A stretch of 64,000 nt of DNA from Streptomyces sp. KL109B (GCF_030766935.1 NZ_JASERL010000014.1:217347-281346), one strand, 5' to 3'; shown: positions 8,116-16,111, counted from the first letter of the stretch. Program-made: numbers and translations. Notes: a model not told the origin generated them from the letters alone.

Positions 8116-9609
8116 TCAGTGGCGGAATCCGTACGCCGTCCACTTGTCCAGGACCCGTCGCCGTACGTCCTCGGGGTACGAGTCGCGGAACGAAGCGGTG
8201 ATCCCCGGTGCGGAGCCGGCCAGTTGGGCGGGCAGCAGGCAGCTGATGACGGCCTTCCCGCCCCGGCCGTCGCGCGCCTCATCCGGCGTGAGGTAGGGAA
8301 CCATCGGAATGCCCGGCGCCCGCGGGTACACGTACTCGCCGGTGCCGGGGTGGTAGCGCGTCGCCATCGCCCACACCAGCTGGTCGATGTCGGTGATGTC
8401 GATGTCGTCGGCGACCAGGATCACCTTCGGCACCAGCCACCCGGTGTGCGAGCCGAACAGCACCTCGGCGACGGCGTCGGCGAGCTGCCGCTCGCCCATG
8501 CCCGTCGCGGCCAGCCGCTCGATGTCCACGGCGACGGCGATCCAGCAGGTCGCGGCCTCGTACGAGCACCAGGCCATGGAGACGGGGAGGCCGCTGGAGC
8601 GCAGCAGGTCCAGGCTGGTCGCCGAGATCATCGTGCCCCAGATGGTGTGGTTCTCCTCCGGAGGCAGTCCCGCGACGCACACCGGCAGGATCGGCTCGTC
8701 GCGGTGGGTGACGGTCTCGACGTGGAACACGGGCTGCCGCTTGCTCCCGGCGAAGGAGTACCCGTGGTACTCGCCCATCGGCCCCTCGTCGGCGGTCTCG
8801 TCCGGGCTGATCCAACCCTCCAGGACGATCTCGGAGTTGGCGGGTACGTACAGATCGTGCAGCTCGGTACGGACGACGTCGACGGGGCTGCCGGCGAGAG
8901 CGCCCACGTACCCGTCCTCATTCACCTCGGCGGGCAGTGGCATGCCCGCGGCGGCAAGCGCTGCGGGCGGGGCGCCGAGCACCATCGCCCAGGGCGTGGG
9001 CCCGCCGCGCTCCCGCCACATCTGGTGGATCATGCCGAGGTGCTGCTGCGGCATCGCGGGCCCGACCAGGGTGCGCGGCCCGTGCAGCATGGTGCGACTC
9101 ACCGACCAGCTCGTCCACCGGCCGTCGGGTGTGCGCACGACATGGAAGCCGTACGTCCCGAAGTACCGGCCGCCGTCCTCGGCGTGCAGCAACGGCACGG
9201 GGAAGCGGGTGAGGTCGACCTCCGCGCCGCGCAGGACGTTCTCCTTGCAGGGGCCGCCGTCGACGACGCGCGGCGCGAGAGGTTCGGCGTGCATCGCGGA
9301 GATGAGCTTCTCCAGGAGTGCGCGGGGCGTCGTCTCGCGGGGCAGCCCGAAGTGCGCGGCGAGCCGCCCGTACGCGCCGTCCGCGCGTCCGGTGAGACCG
9401 GCGGGTGCGCCGAGTATCCGGTGCCCCGGCGCACCCTCGGTCAGGTTGCTGAAGAGGGGAGCGGGGCCCCGCGTCTCATAGACGCGCCGCGTGACGGCGC
9501 CGACTTCGAGCGTCGGGCTGACCGGCTCACGGATGTCCACCGCGTCGCCCGCGTCCAGCAACTCCCGCACGAAATCACGGAAGTTGAGCGCACTGCCGCG
9601 TTGCGTCAT
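8116..9609 (-). CDS. UbiD-family prenyl-FMN-dependent decarboxylase
   Basis: A 497-residue protein of the UbiD/VdcC family. Recognisable segments are FRDFVRELLDAGDAVDIREPVSP at the N-terminus, PVPLLHAEDGGRYFGTYGFHVVR, EGWISPDETADEGPMGEYHGY, CVAGLPPEENHTIWG and VILVADDIDITDIDQLVWAMATR. UbiD enzymes reversibly decarboxylate aromatic or alpha,beta-unsaturated acids using prenylated FMN made by a UbiX partner; no ubiX-like gene is in the window. The ATG at 9609 has a near-perfect AGGAGG site. The divergent MarR regulator and shared operator-like repeats suggest induction by a phenolic acid, as for other MarR-controlled phenolic-acid decarboxylases. The substrate is inferred only. Confidence 0.88.
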   Translation of the reverse strand: MTQRGSALNFRDFVRELLDAGDAVDIREPVSPTLEVGAVTRRVYETRGPAPLFSNLTEGAPGHRILGAPAGLTGRADGAYGRLAAHFGLPRETTPRALLEKLISAMHAEPLAPRVVDGGPCKENVLRGAEVDLTRFPVPLLHAEDGGRYFGTYGFHVVRTPDGRWTSWSVSRTMLHGPRTLVGPAMPQQHLGMIHQMWRERGGPTPWAMVLGAPPAALAAAGMPLPAEVNEDGYVGALAGSPVDVVRTELHDLYVPANSEIVLEGWISPDETADEGPMGEYHGYSFAGSKRQPVFHVETVTHRDEPILPVCVAGLPPEENHTIWGTMISATSLDLLRSSGLPVSMAWCSYEAATCWIAVAVDIERLAATGMGERQLADAVAEVLFGSHTGWLVPKVILVADDIDITDIDQLVWAMATRYHPGTGEYVYPRAPGIPMVPYLTPDEARDGRGGKAVISCLLPAQLAGSAPGITASFRDSYPEDVRRRVLDKWTAYGFRH

Positions 9610-9659
9610 GACCGACACCCTCCTGTCCTGTGCGTCGCGCATGCGCCACGCACAGTTAT

Positions 9660-9706
9660 TACGTACACGTCCTATGCGCTTCACGGTAAAGTACGTGTAC
9701 GTCCTA
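9660..9706. promoter_or_regulatory. Paired MarR operator-like sites between ubiD-like and marR genes
   Basis: TACGTACACGTCCTA (9660-9674) and TACGTGTACGTCCTA (9692-9706) are direct repeats matching at 13 of 15 bases, 32 bases apart (about three helical turns). Their ACGTACACGT and ACGTGTACGT cores are also exact reverse complements of each other. One copy lies near the decarboxylase start and one near the marR start, so a MarR dimer bound at each could control both promoters. Confidence 0.65.
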
Positions 9707-9727
9707 ATCAACCGAGGGGTCCTGTCG

Positions 9728-10183
9728 ATGTCCCGTCCGAAGCCCGGGAAGAGCACGCACGCCGAGGCGCTGGAGGCCGCGCTCGACGGGCTCGGTCCGC
9801 TGGCCCGCCAGCTCAACCAACTGCACACCAGGCTCTGGTACGAACAGGTCCACCAGGACCTGACAGGCCCGCAGTTCACCGTCCTGAGCCTGCTGGAACT
9901 GCACGGAGACATGGACCAGGGCACGCTCGGCGCCGCCGCCCACCTCGACAAGTCGACCGCGGCACCGCTGCTCGAACGGCTGCGGGGCCGCGGTCTGCTG
10001 GAGATCGAGAAGGACGAGCGCGACCGCCGCCGCAAGCTCGTACGCATCACGGACGGGGGTCGGCGCCTGGTGGCCCGTCTCGCGCCCGGTGTGATCGACG
10101 TGAGTGATCAGCTGTTGGAGGGTCTTTCCACGGGGGAGCGGGAGGAGTTTCTGCGGCTGCTGCGGCGGGTGACGGCGCGGTAA
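9728..10183 (+). CDS. MarR-family transcriptional regulator
   Basis: A 151-residue winged-helix regulator. Characteristic segments are LTGPQFTVLSLLELHGDMDQGTL, HLDKSTAAPLLERLRGRGLLE (recognition helix and start of the wing) and the wing DERDRRRKLVRITDGGRRL. I choose ATG 9728 because GAGGGG lies 8 bases upstream; longer frames would run through the operator region. It is divergent from the UbiD-type decarboxylase gene and probably represses it until a phenolic ligand binds. Confidence 0.9.
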   Translation: MSRPKPGKSTHAEALEAALDGLGPLARQLNQLHTRLWYEQVHQDLTGPQFTVLSLLELHGDMDQGTLGAAAHLDKSTAAPLLERLRGRGLLEIEKDERDRRRKLVRITDGGRRLVARLAPGVIDVSDQLLEGLSTGEREEFLRLLRRVTAR

Positions 10184-10208
10184 CCGCCTTCTGGGGCCCC
10201 TCGGTTGA

Positions 10209-11312
10209 TCAGCCGGACGACGAGCCGTTGGCCGGGTTGGCCCGCTGGTCGTGCACGATGGACGACGGGATCGACTTGTCGTTCTTGAGCGCGTCCCAGA
10301 CCTGCCCCGCGTCCGGGGACTTGGGCACCACCCGGTTCGGGTCGCTCGGCGCGGTCTGCGTCGGCAGCGTCACCTGCGTGACGTCGTCCGCCCCGATGCC
10401 GGTGAGGCTCTTGCCGAGGCCGAGCAGCGAGGAGATCGAGTCCAGACCGGTGTCCGTGGTCAGGGACTTCGTCAGGTCCGACGCGATGTCGTACGCCTGC
10501 TTCGGGTGCGTGACCAGGTTCAGGCTCTTCACCTGGTCGATGACGGCCGTCGCCATCTGCTGCTCCAACTGGATCCGGTCGAGGTCCGAACCGTCGCCGA
10601 CGCCGTGCCGCGTACGGACGAACGCGAGCGCCTCGTCGCCGTCCAGGTGGTGCGTGCCGGCCGGCTCGTCGAAGCCGCTGTCCGGGTCGTCGATGTCCTC
10701 GGTCGTGGTGATGGTGACACCGCCGATGTCGTCGACGAACTGCACGAACCCGGAGAAGTCCAGCTCCACGTAGTGGTTCAGCTCAAGACCCGACATCTGT
10801 TCCACGGTCTTCACCGTGCACTCCGGACCGCCCTCGCTGTACGCCGAGTTGAACATGGCGTCCTGCTGCGCGGGAACGGTGTTTCCGTCGCTGTCGGTGC
10901 ACGTGGGAATGTCCACGAGCGTGTCGCGCGGAATCCACACCGTCTCGGCCTTGGTGTGGTCCTCGTTGATGTGCACGACGGCCGTGGTGTCCGAGCGGGA
11001 GGTGCCTCCGGTGTCGCCGCCGGCCAGGTCCCCGTTGTCGCCGGAGCGGGAGTCGGAGCCCATCACGAGGATGTTCATCGCGCCGGAGTCGTCGGCGTCG
11101 GTCAGCACCTTCGACAGGTCGATGCCGGAGACGTTGTGGTCGAGGCGCCAGTACGCGAAGCCGGCGGTGCCGAGGCAGACGACGAGGACGGCCGTGACGA
11201 CCCATACGAGGCGGCGCACGACGCGCTGCTTGCGGGTGCGCTCGTCCTTGCGGTGCCGCCTGTCGGGGTTCCGGCGGGGCAGTGGGAACCGTCGTCCGTC
11301 GCGCGTGGCCAT
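10209..11312 (-). CDS. LytR-CpsA-Psr (LCP) family cell-wall protein
   Basis: A 367-residue membrane-anchored protein. A basic cytoplasmic N-terminus (about 35 residues rich in Arg and Lys) is followed by one membrane segment (about 36-55), then an extracellular LCP domain. LCP motifs seen are NILVMGSDSR, SDTTAVVHI, VWIPRDTLVDI, DDIGGVTI and FVRTRHGVGDGSDLDRIQLEQQ, which hold the Arg/Asp residues that bind the polyprenyl pyrophosphate substrate. LCP enzymes transfer teichoic acids or other glycopolymers from lipid carrier to peptidoglycan. The start at 11312 follows a GGAAAGG-like site. It is a plausible partner for the glycopolymer cluster at 48-60 kb although it lies 37 kb away; that link is inference. 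Confidence 0.88.
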   Translation of the reverse strand: MATRDGRRFPLPRRNPDRRHRKDERTRKQRVVRRLVWVVTAVLVVCLGTAGFAYWRLDHNVSGIDLSKVLTDADDSGAMNILVMGSDSRSGDNGDLAGGDTGGTSRSDTTAVVHINEDHTKAETVWIPRDTLVDIPTCTDSDGNTVPAQQDAMFNSAYSEGGPECTVKTVEQMSGLELNHYVELDFSGFVQFVDDIGGVTITTTEDIDDPDSGFDEPAGTHHLDGDEALAFVRTRHGVGDGSDLDRIQLEQQMATAVIDQVKSLNLVTHPKQAYDIASDLTKSLTTDTGLDSISSLLGLGKSLTGIGADDVTQVTLPTQTAPSDPNRVVPKSPDAGQVWDALKNDKSIPSSIVHDQRANPANGSSSG

Positions 11313-11528
11313 CGGTGAGAAACCTTTCCGTCGAGTGGCAGGCCCGGACCGGTGGCGCTGCGGGCAGCCTGTCGCGCTGCCGGGGCTCTCGTCTTCGGTG
11401 CGGCCTCGGGAAGGTGGTCGCGCGCGCTGCGGTGCACGCGTCACTTCACTTCCGTCCCTACTACCGTCGCCGAGGCGGGTGGGCGGCGCACAGAGGCGAA
11501 GGGCCCGACGGTGGCCGGGCCCAAGGTC

Positions 11529-11582
11529 TCGTGCGGTCCGGGTGACTCGGGCGGCCCGGGTGACTCGTGCGGTCCGGGTGAG
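11529..11582. repeat. Three 18-bp tandem repeats before an Imm5-like gene
   Basis: Three adjacent 18-base units at 11529-11546, 11547-11564 and 11565-11582, consensus TCGTGCGGTCCGGGTGAC; the first and third differ at one base. The last unit runs into the AGAGGA ribosome site of the gene starting at 11594. The rest of the 281-base gap (11313-11593) shows no other clear element. Confidence 0.85.
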
Positions 11583-11593
11583 AGGATCGCGTC

Positions 11594-12064
11594 ATGCCGA
11601 CGACACCCAGGACCACGCCGACGCATTCGACGGTGTCCCGTACGACGGTGACGGATACGACGGTGACCGGGGACTTCGACCTGACCATGGACGAGCTGCG
11701 CGCCGTCGCACGGTACGCCGCGCAGAGCGCTGAACAGGCCCTCCCCGTGTTCGAGGCCGCCGTTCCCGACGACCCCCGGACGCGAGCCGCCGTCGACGCC
11801 GCGTGGGACTTCGTGGGCGGAGCGAAGCGGTCCCGGCTGCAGCGCGTCACCGCGCTCGACGCGCACCGGGCCGCCAAGGAGGCGGACACCGAAGCGGTGC
11901 GCCGCGCCACGCCCGCCGTCGTCGAGGTACTGAGCCGGTACCCCGCCGCGCCGCACGGAAAGAGCCGCGTGGCACACCTGATGAGGGCGCTCGACGCGGC
12001 GCTGCGCGGCGGGGCGGCGGACACCGGGCACGCTTCGGCCGGCCCCGAACGGTTCCCCGCCTAG
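11594..12064 (+). CDS. Imm5-like (putative immunity protein) domain protein
   Basis: A 156-residue soluble protein. From about residue 30 it reads LTMDELRAVARYAAQSAE, then LPVFEAAVPDDPRTRAAVDAAW, KRSRLQRVTALDAHRAAKEA and KSRVAHLMRALDAALR. This helical pattern is that of the Imm5-like proteins common in actinomycetes, named for a proposed toxin-immunity role that I know of only from family naming. The first 25 residues are Thr-rich and low complexity, so the true start could be the ATG near 11687. No toxin gene is adjacent, so an immunity role here is unsupported. An 18-base tandem repeat abuts the ribosome site. The next gene starts 10 bases downstream. Confidence 0.68.
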   Translation: MPTTPRTTPTHSTVSRTTVTDTTVTGDFDLTMDELRAVARYAAQSAEQALPVFEAAVPDDPRTRAAVDAAWDFVGGAKRSRLQRVTALDAHRAAKEADTEAVRRATPAVVEVLSRYPAAPHGKSRVAHLMRALDAALRGGAADTGHASAGPERFPA

Positions 12065-12074
12065 CGTCGACCGC

Positions 12075-13703
12075 ATGAACCGAACCGTGCACGAGGTCCA
12101 CGACTACGACGACGTACGCGCGGCGCTGGCCAACCCGGACCTGGTGCCGGAGCTGCCCGCGGGCCCCGAGGGCAGGACCGGCGCGTCGATGGCCTGGCTG
12201 CGGTCCACCGTCCCCCGGTTCAGCTCCGGCGAGCCGCACGCGCGGCGCCGCGCACTGGTGGAGGCCGAGCTGGCCCGCCTCGACCCGACGCGGCTGCGGG
12301 ACGCGGCGAGCCGCTGGTCCGATGCCACCGGGGCCGACGTCGTCCGCACCCTCGCCGAGGCGCTCGGCTACCGCGAACCACGGACCGTGGCGGAATCGAT
12401 CACAGCGGTCGCCGCCGCCTACTTCGGCGGCGAGGACGCGAGGGCGGACGCGGCGGTGGAACTCCTCGTACGACTGCTGTCTCCGGGCGGGGAGGGGCAG
12501 GGCGGCAGGGAGTCGCTCGGCGGCGCGGAGCCGCACGACGCCGAAGAACTGGTCGCCGCCCGCATCTGCCTCCTCGTCCAGGCCTGCGACGCCACCGCCG
12601 CACTCGTGCGCAATGCCCGGTCCGCCGCCGATGCCGAAACCCGCCTTCCCGTGGACGCGCTGCTCCACGCGACCCTCCGCGACGACCCGCCCGTCCGCGC
12701 CCTGCGCCGCGTCGCCGCCCGGGACACCAAGGTCGGTGAGGTGGCGGTCGCCGCCGGGGAACTGGTGCTGCTGGACGCCACCGCGGTGGGCCCGGCGGAC
12801 GGCGATCCGCCGCTGGCCTTCGGGGCGCCGCCGCGCGTCTGCCCCGGACGGGATCACGCCATGGCCCTGGCGGCGGGCGCCCTCACCCGACACTCCCGGA
12901 CCGCCCCCACCCCACACCCCCGAACCACCCTCGCCCCACACCCCTCGACCGCCTTCGCCCGCCTGCACCGGCAGCCGACCCCCTTGCTCCTGCCGAACGC
13001 CTGGGACTGCGCCTCGGCCGCCGCCCTCGCCGCCGCCGGGTTCGCGGCCGTCGGCACCACCAGCCTCGGCGTGGCCGCCGCCGCGGGGCTCCCGGACGGC
13101 GCGGGTGCCACCGCCGGCGCCACCCTCGCCCTGGCCCGCCAACTGGGCCGCGGCACTCTCCTGTTCACCGTCGACATGGAAGGCGGCTTCAGCGAGGACC
13201 CGGACCAAGTGGCGCAACTGGCCCGCGAGTTGGCCGACGCAGGCGCCGCGGGAATCAACCTGGAGGACGGCCGCGCCGACGGCACCCTCACCCCGACCGA
13301 GCGCCATGCCGCGAAGATCGCGGCGGTCAAGGTGGCCGCCCCCGGGCTGTTCGTCAACGCCCGCACCGACACCCACTGGCTCGGCCTCGGCCACGACGGC
13401 ACCGAGGAGCGCCTCGCCGCGTACCAACAGGCGGGCGCCGACGGCCTGTTCGTGCCGGGACTCGCCGACCCGGACCGCATCCGCGCGCTGACGTCCCGCT
13501 TCGAACTCCCTCTCAACGTCCTCTACTCGCCCACGGGCCCCACCCTCGACGAACTGGCCGTGCTCGGCGTCCGCCGCGTCAGCCTCGGCTCCCTGCTCTA
13601 CCGCAGAGCACTCGGCGAGGCCGTGGCCACCGCGCGCGCCATCCGCGACGGGCGGCGGCCGACCGGCGACACACTCTCGTACGACGAAGTGCAGGCACTG
13701 TAG
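12075..13703 (+). CDS. Fusion: short P450-like domain + isocitrate lyase/PEP mutase-like domain
   Basis: One uninterrupted 542-codon frame joins two unrelated parts. Residues 1 to about 275 look like a shortened cytochrome P450: SGEPHARRRALVEAEL resembles the C-helix region, DALLHATLRDDPPVRALRRVA the K-helix, and FGAPPRVCPGRDHAMALAAGAL the heme loop with Cys256. However, the K-helix ExxR glutamate is replaced by Ala, the I-helix AGxxT motif is not evident, and about 120 residues are missing compared with normal P450s. After a Pro/Thr/His-rich linker (about 276-293), residues 294-542 are an ICL/PEP mutase-like barrel: LLLPNAWDCASAAALA, VDMEGGFSEDPDQV, GINLEDGRADG, VNARTDTHWL. Catalytic activity of the P450 part is doubtful. 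Function is not known. Confidence 0.82.
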   Translation: MNRTVHEVHDYDDVRAALANPDLVPELPAGPEGRTGASMAWLRSTVPRFSSGEPHARRRALVEAELARLDPTRLRDAASRWSDATGADVVRTLAEALGYREPRTVAESITAVAAAYFGGEDARADAAVELLVRLLSPGGEGQGGRESLGGAEPHDAEELVAARICLLVQACDATAALVRNARSAADAETRLPVDALLHATLRDDPPVRALRRVAARDTKVGEVAVAAGELVLLDATAVGPADGDPPLAFGAPPRVCPGRDHAMALAAGALTRHSRTAPTPHPRTTLAPHPSTAFARLHRQPTPLLLPNAWDCASAAALAAAGFAAVGTTSLGVAAAAGLPDGAGATAGATLALARQLGRGTLLFTVDMEGGFSEDPDQVAQLARELADAGAAGINLEDGRADGTLTPTERHAAKIAAVKVAAPGLFVNARTDTHWLGLGHDGTEERLAAYQQAGADGLFVPGLADPDRIRALTSRFELPLNVLYSPTGPTLDELAVLGVRRVSLGSLLYRRALGEAVATARAIRDGRRPTGDTLSYDEVQAL

Positions 13704-13716
13704 GCGAGAGGGACAC

Positions 13717-13753
13717 CCGGCCGGTGTTCTGCCGCCGGCAGAACACCGGCCGG
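13717..13753. terminator. Strong hairpin, probable terminator
   Basis: Perfect 18-base inverted repeat: CCGGCCGGTGTTCTGCCG at 13717-13734 and its exact complement at 13736-13753, with one base between (a real loop would open a few pairs). It lies just after the stop at 13703. There is no T-run, as is common for Streptomyces terminators. Confidence 0.7.
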
Positions 13754-13785
13754 TCCGGGCTCAACGATCACTACAGTCCAGACAC

Positions 13786-14523
13786 ATGACAACGACCACG
13801 ACACGCACGGTCGAGTACGCGGCCGACGGCTTGCCGATGCGCGGGCATCTCGCGCTCCCGGCCGGTGACGGTCGTCGGCCCGCGGTGCTGCTCGGGCCGG
13901 AGGGCACGGGGCTCAGCGACGTCGAGCGGCGCCGGGCCGATGCCCTCGCCGAACTGGGATACGTGGCGCTGGCCTTTGATCTTCACGGTGGGCGCTACTT
14001 GAGCGACCCCGAGGAGATGCGGGCCCGTTGCCTGCCACTGCTCGCCGAACCCGACCGGATGCGGGACATCGGCCACGCGGCGCTCGACGTGCTGCGCGCC
14101 GAACCGCGGACCGACCCCGACCGGATCGCCGCCGTCGGCTACGGCACCGGGGGCGCCGTCGGCCTCGAACTCGGCCGCGACGGCGTCGACCTGCGCGCGA
14201 TCGGGACGGTCAACGCACTGACCACGGGACGACCGGGCGAGGCGGCGCGCATTCGCTGCCCCGTGTGGGCCGGGGTCGGCTCGGAGGACCCCATCATGGC
14301 GCCCGCGCAACGGGACGCGTTCACCGCCGAGATGCGGGCCGCGGGCGTCGACTGGCGCCTCACCGTCTACGGCGGCGCCCTGCACGCCTTCCACCACCCG
14401 CCGGTCGGTCACGTCACGGTCCCCGGCGTCGGCTACCACCCACAGCACGCGCGGCGCGCCTGGCGCGATGTCGTCGACCTGCTCGCCGAGTGTCTGCCGG
14501 TGCCGGAGAACCCGGGGGTATGA
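13786..14523 (+). CDS. Dienelactone hydrolase-like alpha/beta hydrolase, nucleophile replaced
   Basis: A 245-residue alpha/beta hydrolase of the dienelactone hydrolase group: PAVLLGPEGTGLSD (oxyanion-side loop), YVALAFDLHGG, GVGSEDPIMAP (acidic member) and GALHAFHHP (His). At the nucleophile elbow the usual G-Y-C/S-x-G-G is GYGTGG, so the Cys/Ser position is Gly and the classical triad is incomplete. It may be inactive, or may use another residue. ATG 13786 begins the first homologous strand. It follows a strong hairpin, so it is probably its own transcription unit, ending 20 bases before the convergent thioesterase-like gene. Confidence 0.8.
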   Translation: MTTTTTRTVEYAADGLPMRGHLALPAGDGRRPAVLLGPEGTGLSDVERRRADALAELGYVALAFDLHGGRYLSDPEEMRARCLPLLAEPDRMRDIGHAALDVLRAEPRTDPDRIAAVGYGTGGAVGLELGRDGVDLRAIGTVNALTTGRPGEAARIRCPVWAGVGSEDPIMAPAQRDAFTAEMRAAGVDWRLTVYGGALHAFHHPPVGHVTVPGVGYHPQHARRAWRDVVDLLAECLPVPENPGV

Positions 14524-14543
14524 CCCGCGACCTCGGCGCAAGT

Positions 14544-15332
14544 TCACCGCTCCGGCGCCGGATTCGCGAGCGCCGTCGTGGTGCAGTAGCCGATGGGGCC
14601 CGCCGCGTCGTACAGGGTGCAGTGGCCGACCGCGATGCCGTCCTCGGCGGTGTGCGCCGTGGCCTCGAGGCCGATCTCGTCGCTGAGCGGGAGGCGGCTC
14701 AAGGAGAGCGTGTAGTCGGCGTTGATGTAGCGCAGGCCGTCGTCGCCCGCGTGGGCGAGGGGACTCGCGGTGTCGGCGGCGAGCGCGGCGCGGACCAGCG
14801 GTGACAGGGCCTCGCCGCCGACCAGCGGGCGGGCGTCGCGCATCCAGGACCGGCGCCGCTCATCGCCGCGCCACTCCCGCACCGGCCGCAGCTCCTCGTC
14901 GAAGCGGAAGAACTGCGTACGGCCGTGCGCGGCGAGCAGTTCCTCCGGCGGTGGCGCGTCCCACGGCCCGGTCGCGGGGATGTGTCCCGGCGGTGGTGTG
15001 CTCGTGCGCAGCAGCACCGCGCTGGCCCTGGCCAGCTGCTTACCCCCGCCGTGCACGACGGCGTCGGCCACCCGGATCCGCCTCCCGTCGCGCACCCGCT
15101 CCGTCGTGACCTCGACCGGGGCGAAGGGCGCGGTGCGGAACAGGTCGACCGTCAGCCGGGCGAAGTGCAGCCCCTCATCGGCGTGTTCACGTTCCAGCGC
15201 CCGCGCCGCGAGCCCGCCCAGGAGCCGGCCGTGCACCGTGCCGGGCGCCCACCAGCCGCGCGCGTGCTCCTCGGGCACGAACGTGTCACCACGCAGGGTG
15301 AAATAGGGCGCCTCGTCCTCGGTCTGTGCCAC
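14544..15332 (-). CDS. Acyl-CoA thioesterase-like (double hotdog) protein
   Basis: A 262-residue protein resembling the TesB-like/thioesterase-superfamily proteins encoded beside fatty-acid TetR genes. Seen are ARGWWAPGTVHGRLLGGLAARALE, TVDLFRTAPFAPVEVTTERVRDGRRIRVADA and, in the second half, YINADYTLSLSRLPLSDEIGLEA and GHCTLYDAAGPIGYC, the paired strands expected of two hotdog folds. It probably hydrolyses or binds acyl-CoA. I choose GTG at 15332 because GAAGGG lies 7 bases upstream; the frame stays open further back through two tandem repeat arrays, but those residues (runs of GLN and GMH) are low complexity. It is downstream of the TetR gene on the same strand. Confidence 0.8.
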   Translation of the reverse strand: MAQTEDEAPYFTLRGDTFVPEEHARGWWAPGTVHGRLLGGLAARALEREHADEGLHFARLTVDLFRTAPFAPVEVTTERVRDGRRIRVADAVVHGGGKQLARASAVLLRTSTPPPGHIPATGPWDAPPPEELLAAHGRTQFFRFDEELRPVREWRGDERRRSWMRDARPLVGGEALSPLVRAALAADTASPLAHAGDDGLRYINADYTLSLSRLPLSDEIGLEATAHTAEDGIAVGHCTLYDAAGPIGYCTTTALANPAPER

Positions 15333-15342
15333 GTGTGTTCCC

Positions 15343-15396
15343 TTCAGTGCGTTGAGCCCGTTCAGTGCGTTGAGCCCGTTCAGTGTGTTGAGCCCG
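15343..15396. repeat. Three 18-bp tandem repeats upstream of the thioesterase-like gene
   Basis: Units TTCAGTGCGTTGAGCCCG at 15343-15360 and 15361-15378 are identical; the third (15379-15396) differs by one base. They lie immediately upstream of the ribosome site used by the GTG at 15332 on the minus strand. Confidence 0.92.
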
Positions 15397-15410
15397 GTCG
15401 GTACATTCAT

Positions 15411-15464
15411 GCCGTGCATGCCGTGCATGCCGTGCATGCCGTGCATGCCGTTCAGGCCGTGAAG
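15411..15464. repeat. 9-bp GCCGTGCAT tandem repeats
   Basis: Four perfect copies of GCCGTGCAT (15411-15446) are followed by two degraded copies up to 15464. Each copy boundary forms GCATGC. The array sits between the end of the TetR gene (15470) and the 18-base array. Both arrays keep a multiple-of-three length, so the minus-strand frame stays open through them. Confidence 0.9.
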
Positions 15465-15469
15465 TCGGT

Positions 15470-16111
15470 TCAGTGCGTACGGAGCGGGTCGATGTGCAGC
15501 GGGTCCAGCCTGCGGATGAGCGCGACGGTGGCGTGACAGATCGCGTCGGCGTCCCGCTTGCGCGCACACGTGCCGATCTCCCGGCCCGCCTCGCCGATCA
15601 CCGACGTGAGGACCCCGACGACGAGCCGGTCCACCGGCTCGCTGCCCGCTTCCAGCAGCACCGCGTTCTGCCGGATCCACTCCAGGCCGCGCGCCCGCCG
15701 CATGCGCTCGAAGCCCGGCGGCCCGTCCCCGTCCATCCACAGCTTGATCAGGTCACGGCGCCGCCAACACCCCTCCAGGAAGCTGCGCGTGCCGACGAGG
15801 AACAGCTCCAGCGGATCCGTCTCGCCCGCCGCCCGCGCCGCGGCCACCGCTTCGGACGCCTCGCGCTCGCGGGAGTTCTCGTAGTCCTCCCACAGCGCCA
15901 CGAACAGCTCCGTCTTGCCGCCGAAGTGGTGGTAGAGGCTGCCGACACTCGACCCGGCCCTGCGCACCACCGCGACGATCGCCGTGTCCGTGAACCCCTG
16001 CTCGCAGAAGACCTCGCGGGCCGCGTCGAGCAGGGTGCGGCGGGTCTGCTCCGTGCGGCTCCACTGCCAGGCGTTGTCCTTGACCGCGGTCCGCACCGCC
16101 TTGCGTGTCAT
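15470..16111 (-). CDS. TetR-family transcriptional regulator
   Basis: A 213-residue regulator. The N-terminal HTH is clear: RRTLLDAAREVFCEQGFTDTAI, VVRRAGSSVGSLYHHFGGKTELF. The C-terminal ligand domain is helical with no named family motif. The start ATG at 16111 has GGAGGGGGC upstream. It is divergent from an acyl-CoA dehydrogenase gene (start 16216) and upstream of a thioesterase-like gene, the classic setting for a regulator of acyl-CoA metabolism that responds to an acyl-CoA or fatty acid. That role is inferred from neighbours. Confidence 0.88.
   Translation of the reverse strand: MTRKAVRTAVKDNAWQWSRTEQTRRTLLDAAREVFCEQGFTDTAIVAVVRRAGSSVGSLYHHFGGKTELFVALWEDYENSREREASEAVAAARAAGETDPLELFLVGTRSFLEGCWRRRDLIKLWMDGDGPPGFERMRRARGLEWIRQNAVLLEAGSEPVDRLVVGVLTSVIGEAGREIGTCARKRDADAICHATVALIRRLDPLHIDPLRTH

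Noticed and set aside
8116..9609. A complete three-gene non-oxidative hydroxyarylic acid decarboxylase (B, C, D) operon
   Set aside because: Only the large UbiD-type subunit is here; no UbiX-like or small D-subunit gene lies beside it.
11594..12064. Toxin-immunity pair
   Set aside because: The Imm5-like protein has no toxin or secretion gene as neighbour, so only the domain name supports immunity.
12954..13703. Phosphonate biosynthesis from the PEP-mutase-like domain
   Set aside because: No phosphonopyruvate decarboxylase or other phosphonate gene is nearby, and most members of this superfamily have other or unknown roles.
15343..15464. CRISPR-like array
   Set aside because: Repeats are directly tandem with no spacers, and units are only 9 or 18 bases.
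15333..15740. N-terminal extension of the thioesterase-like gene through the repeats
   Set aside because: The extension encodes repeat peptides and overlaps the TetR gene; GTG 15332 has a good ribosome site.
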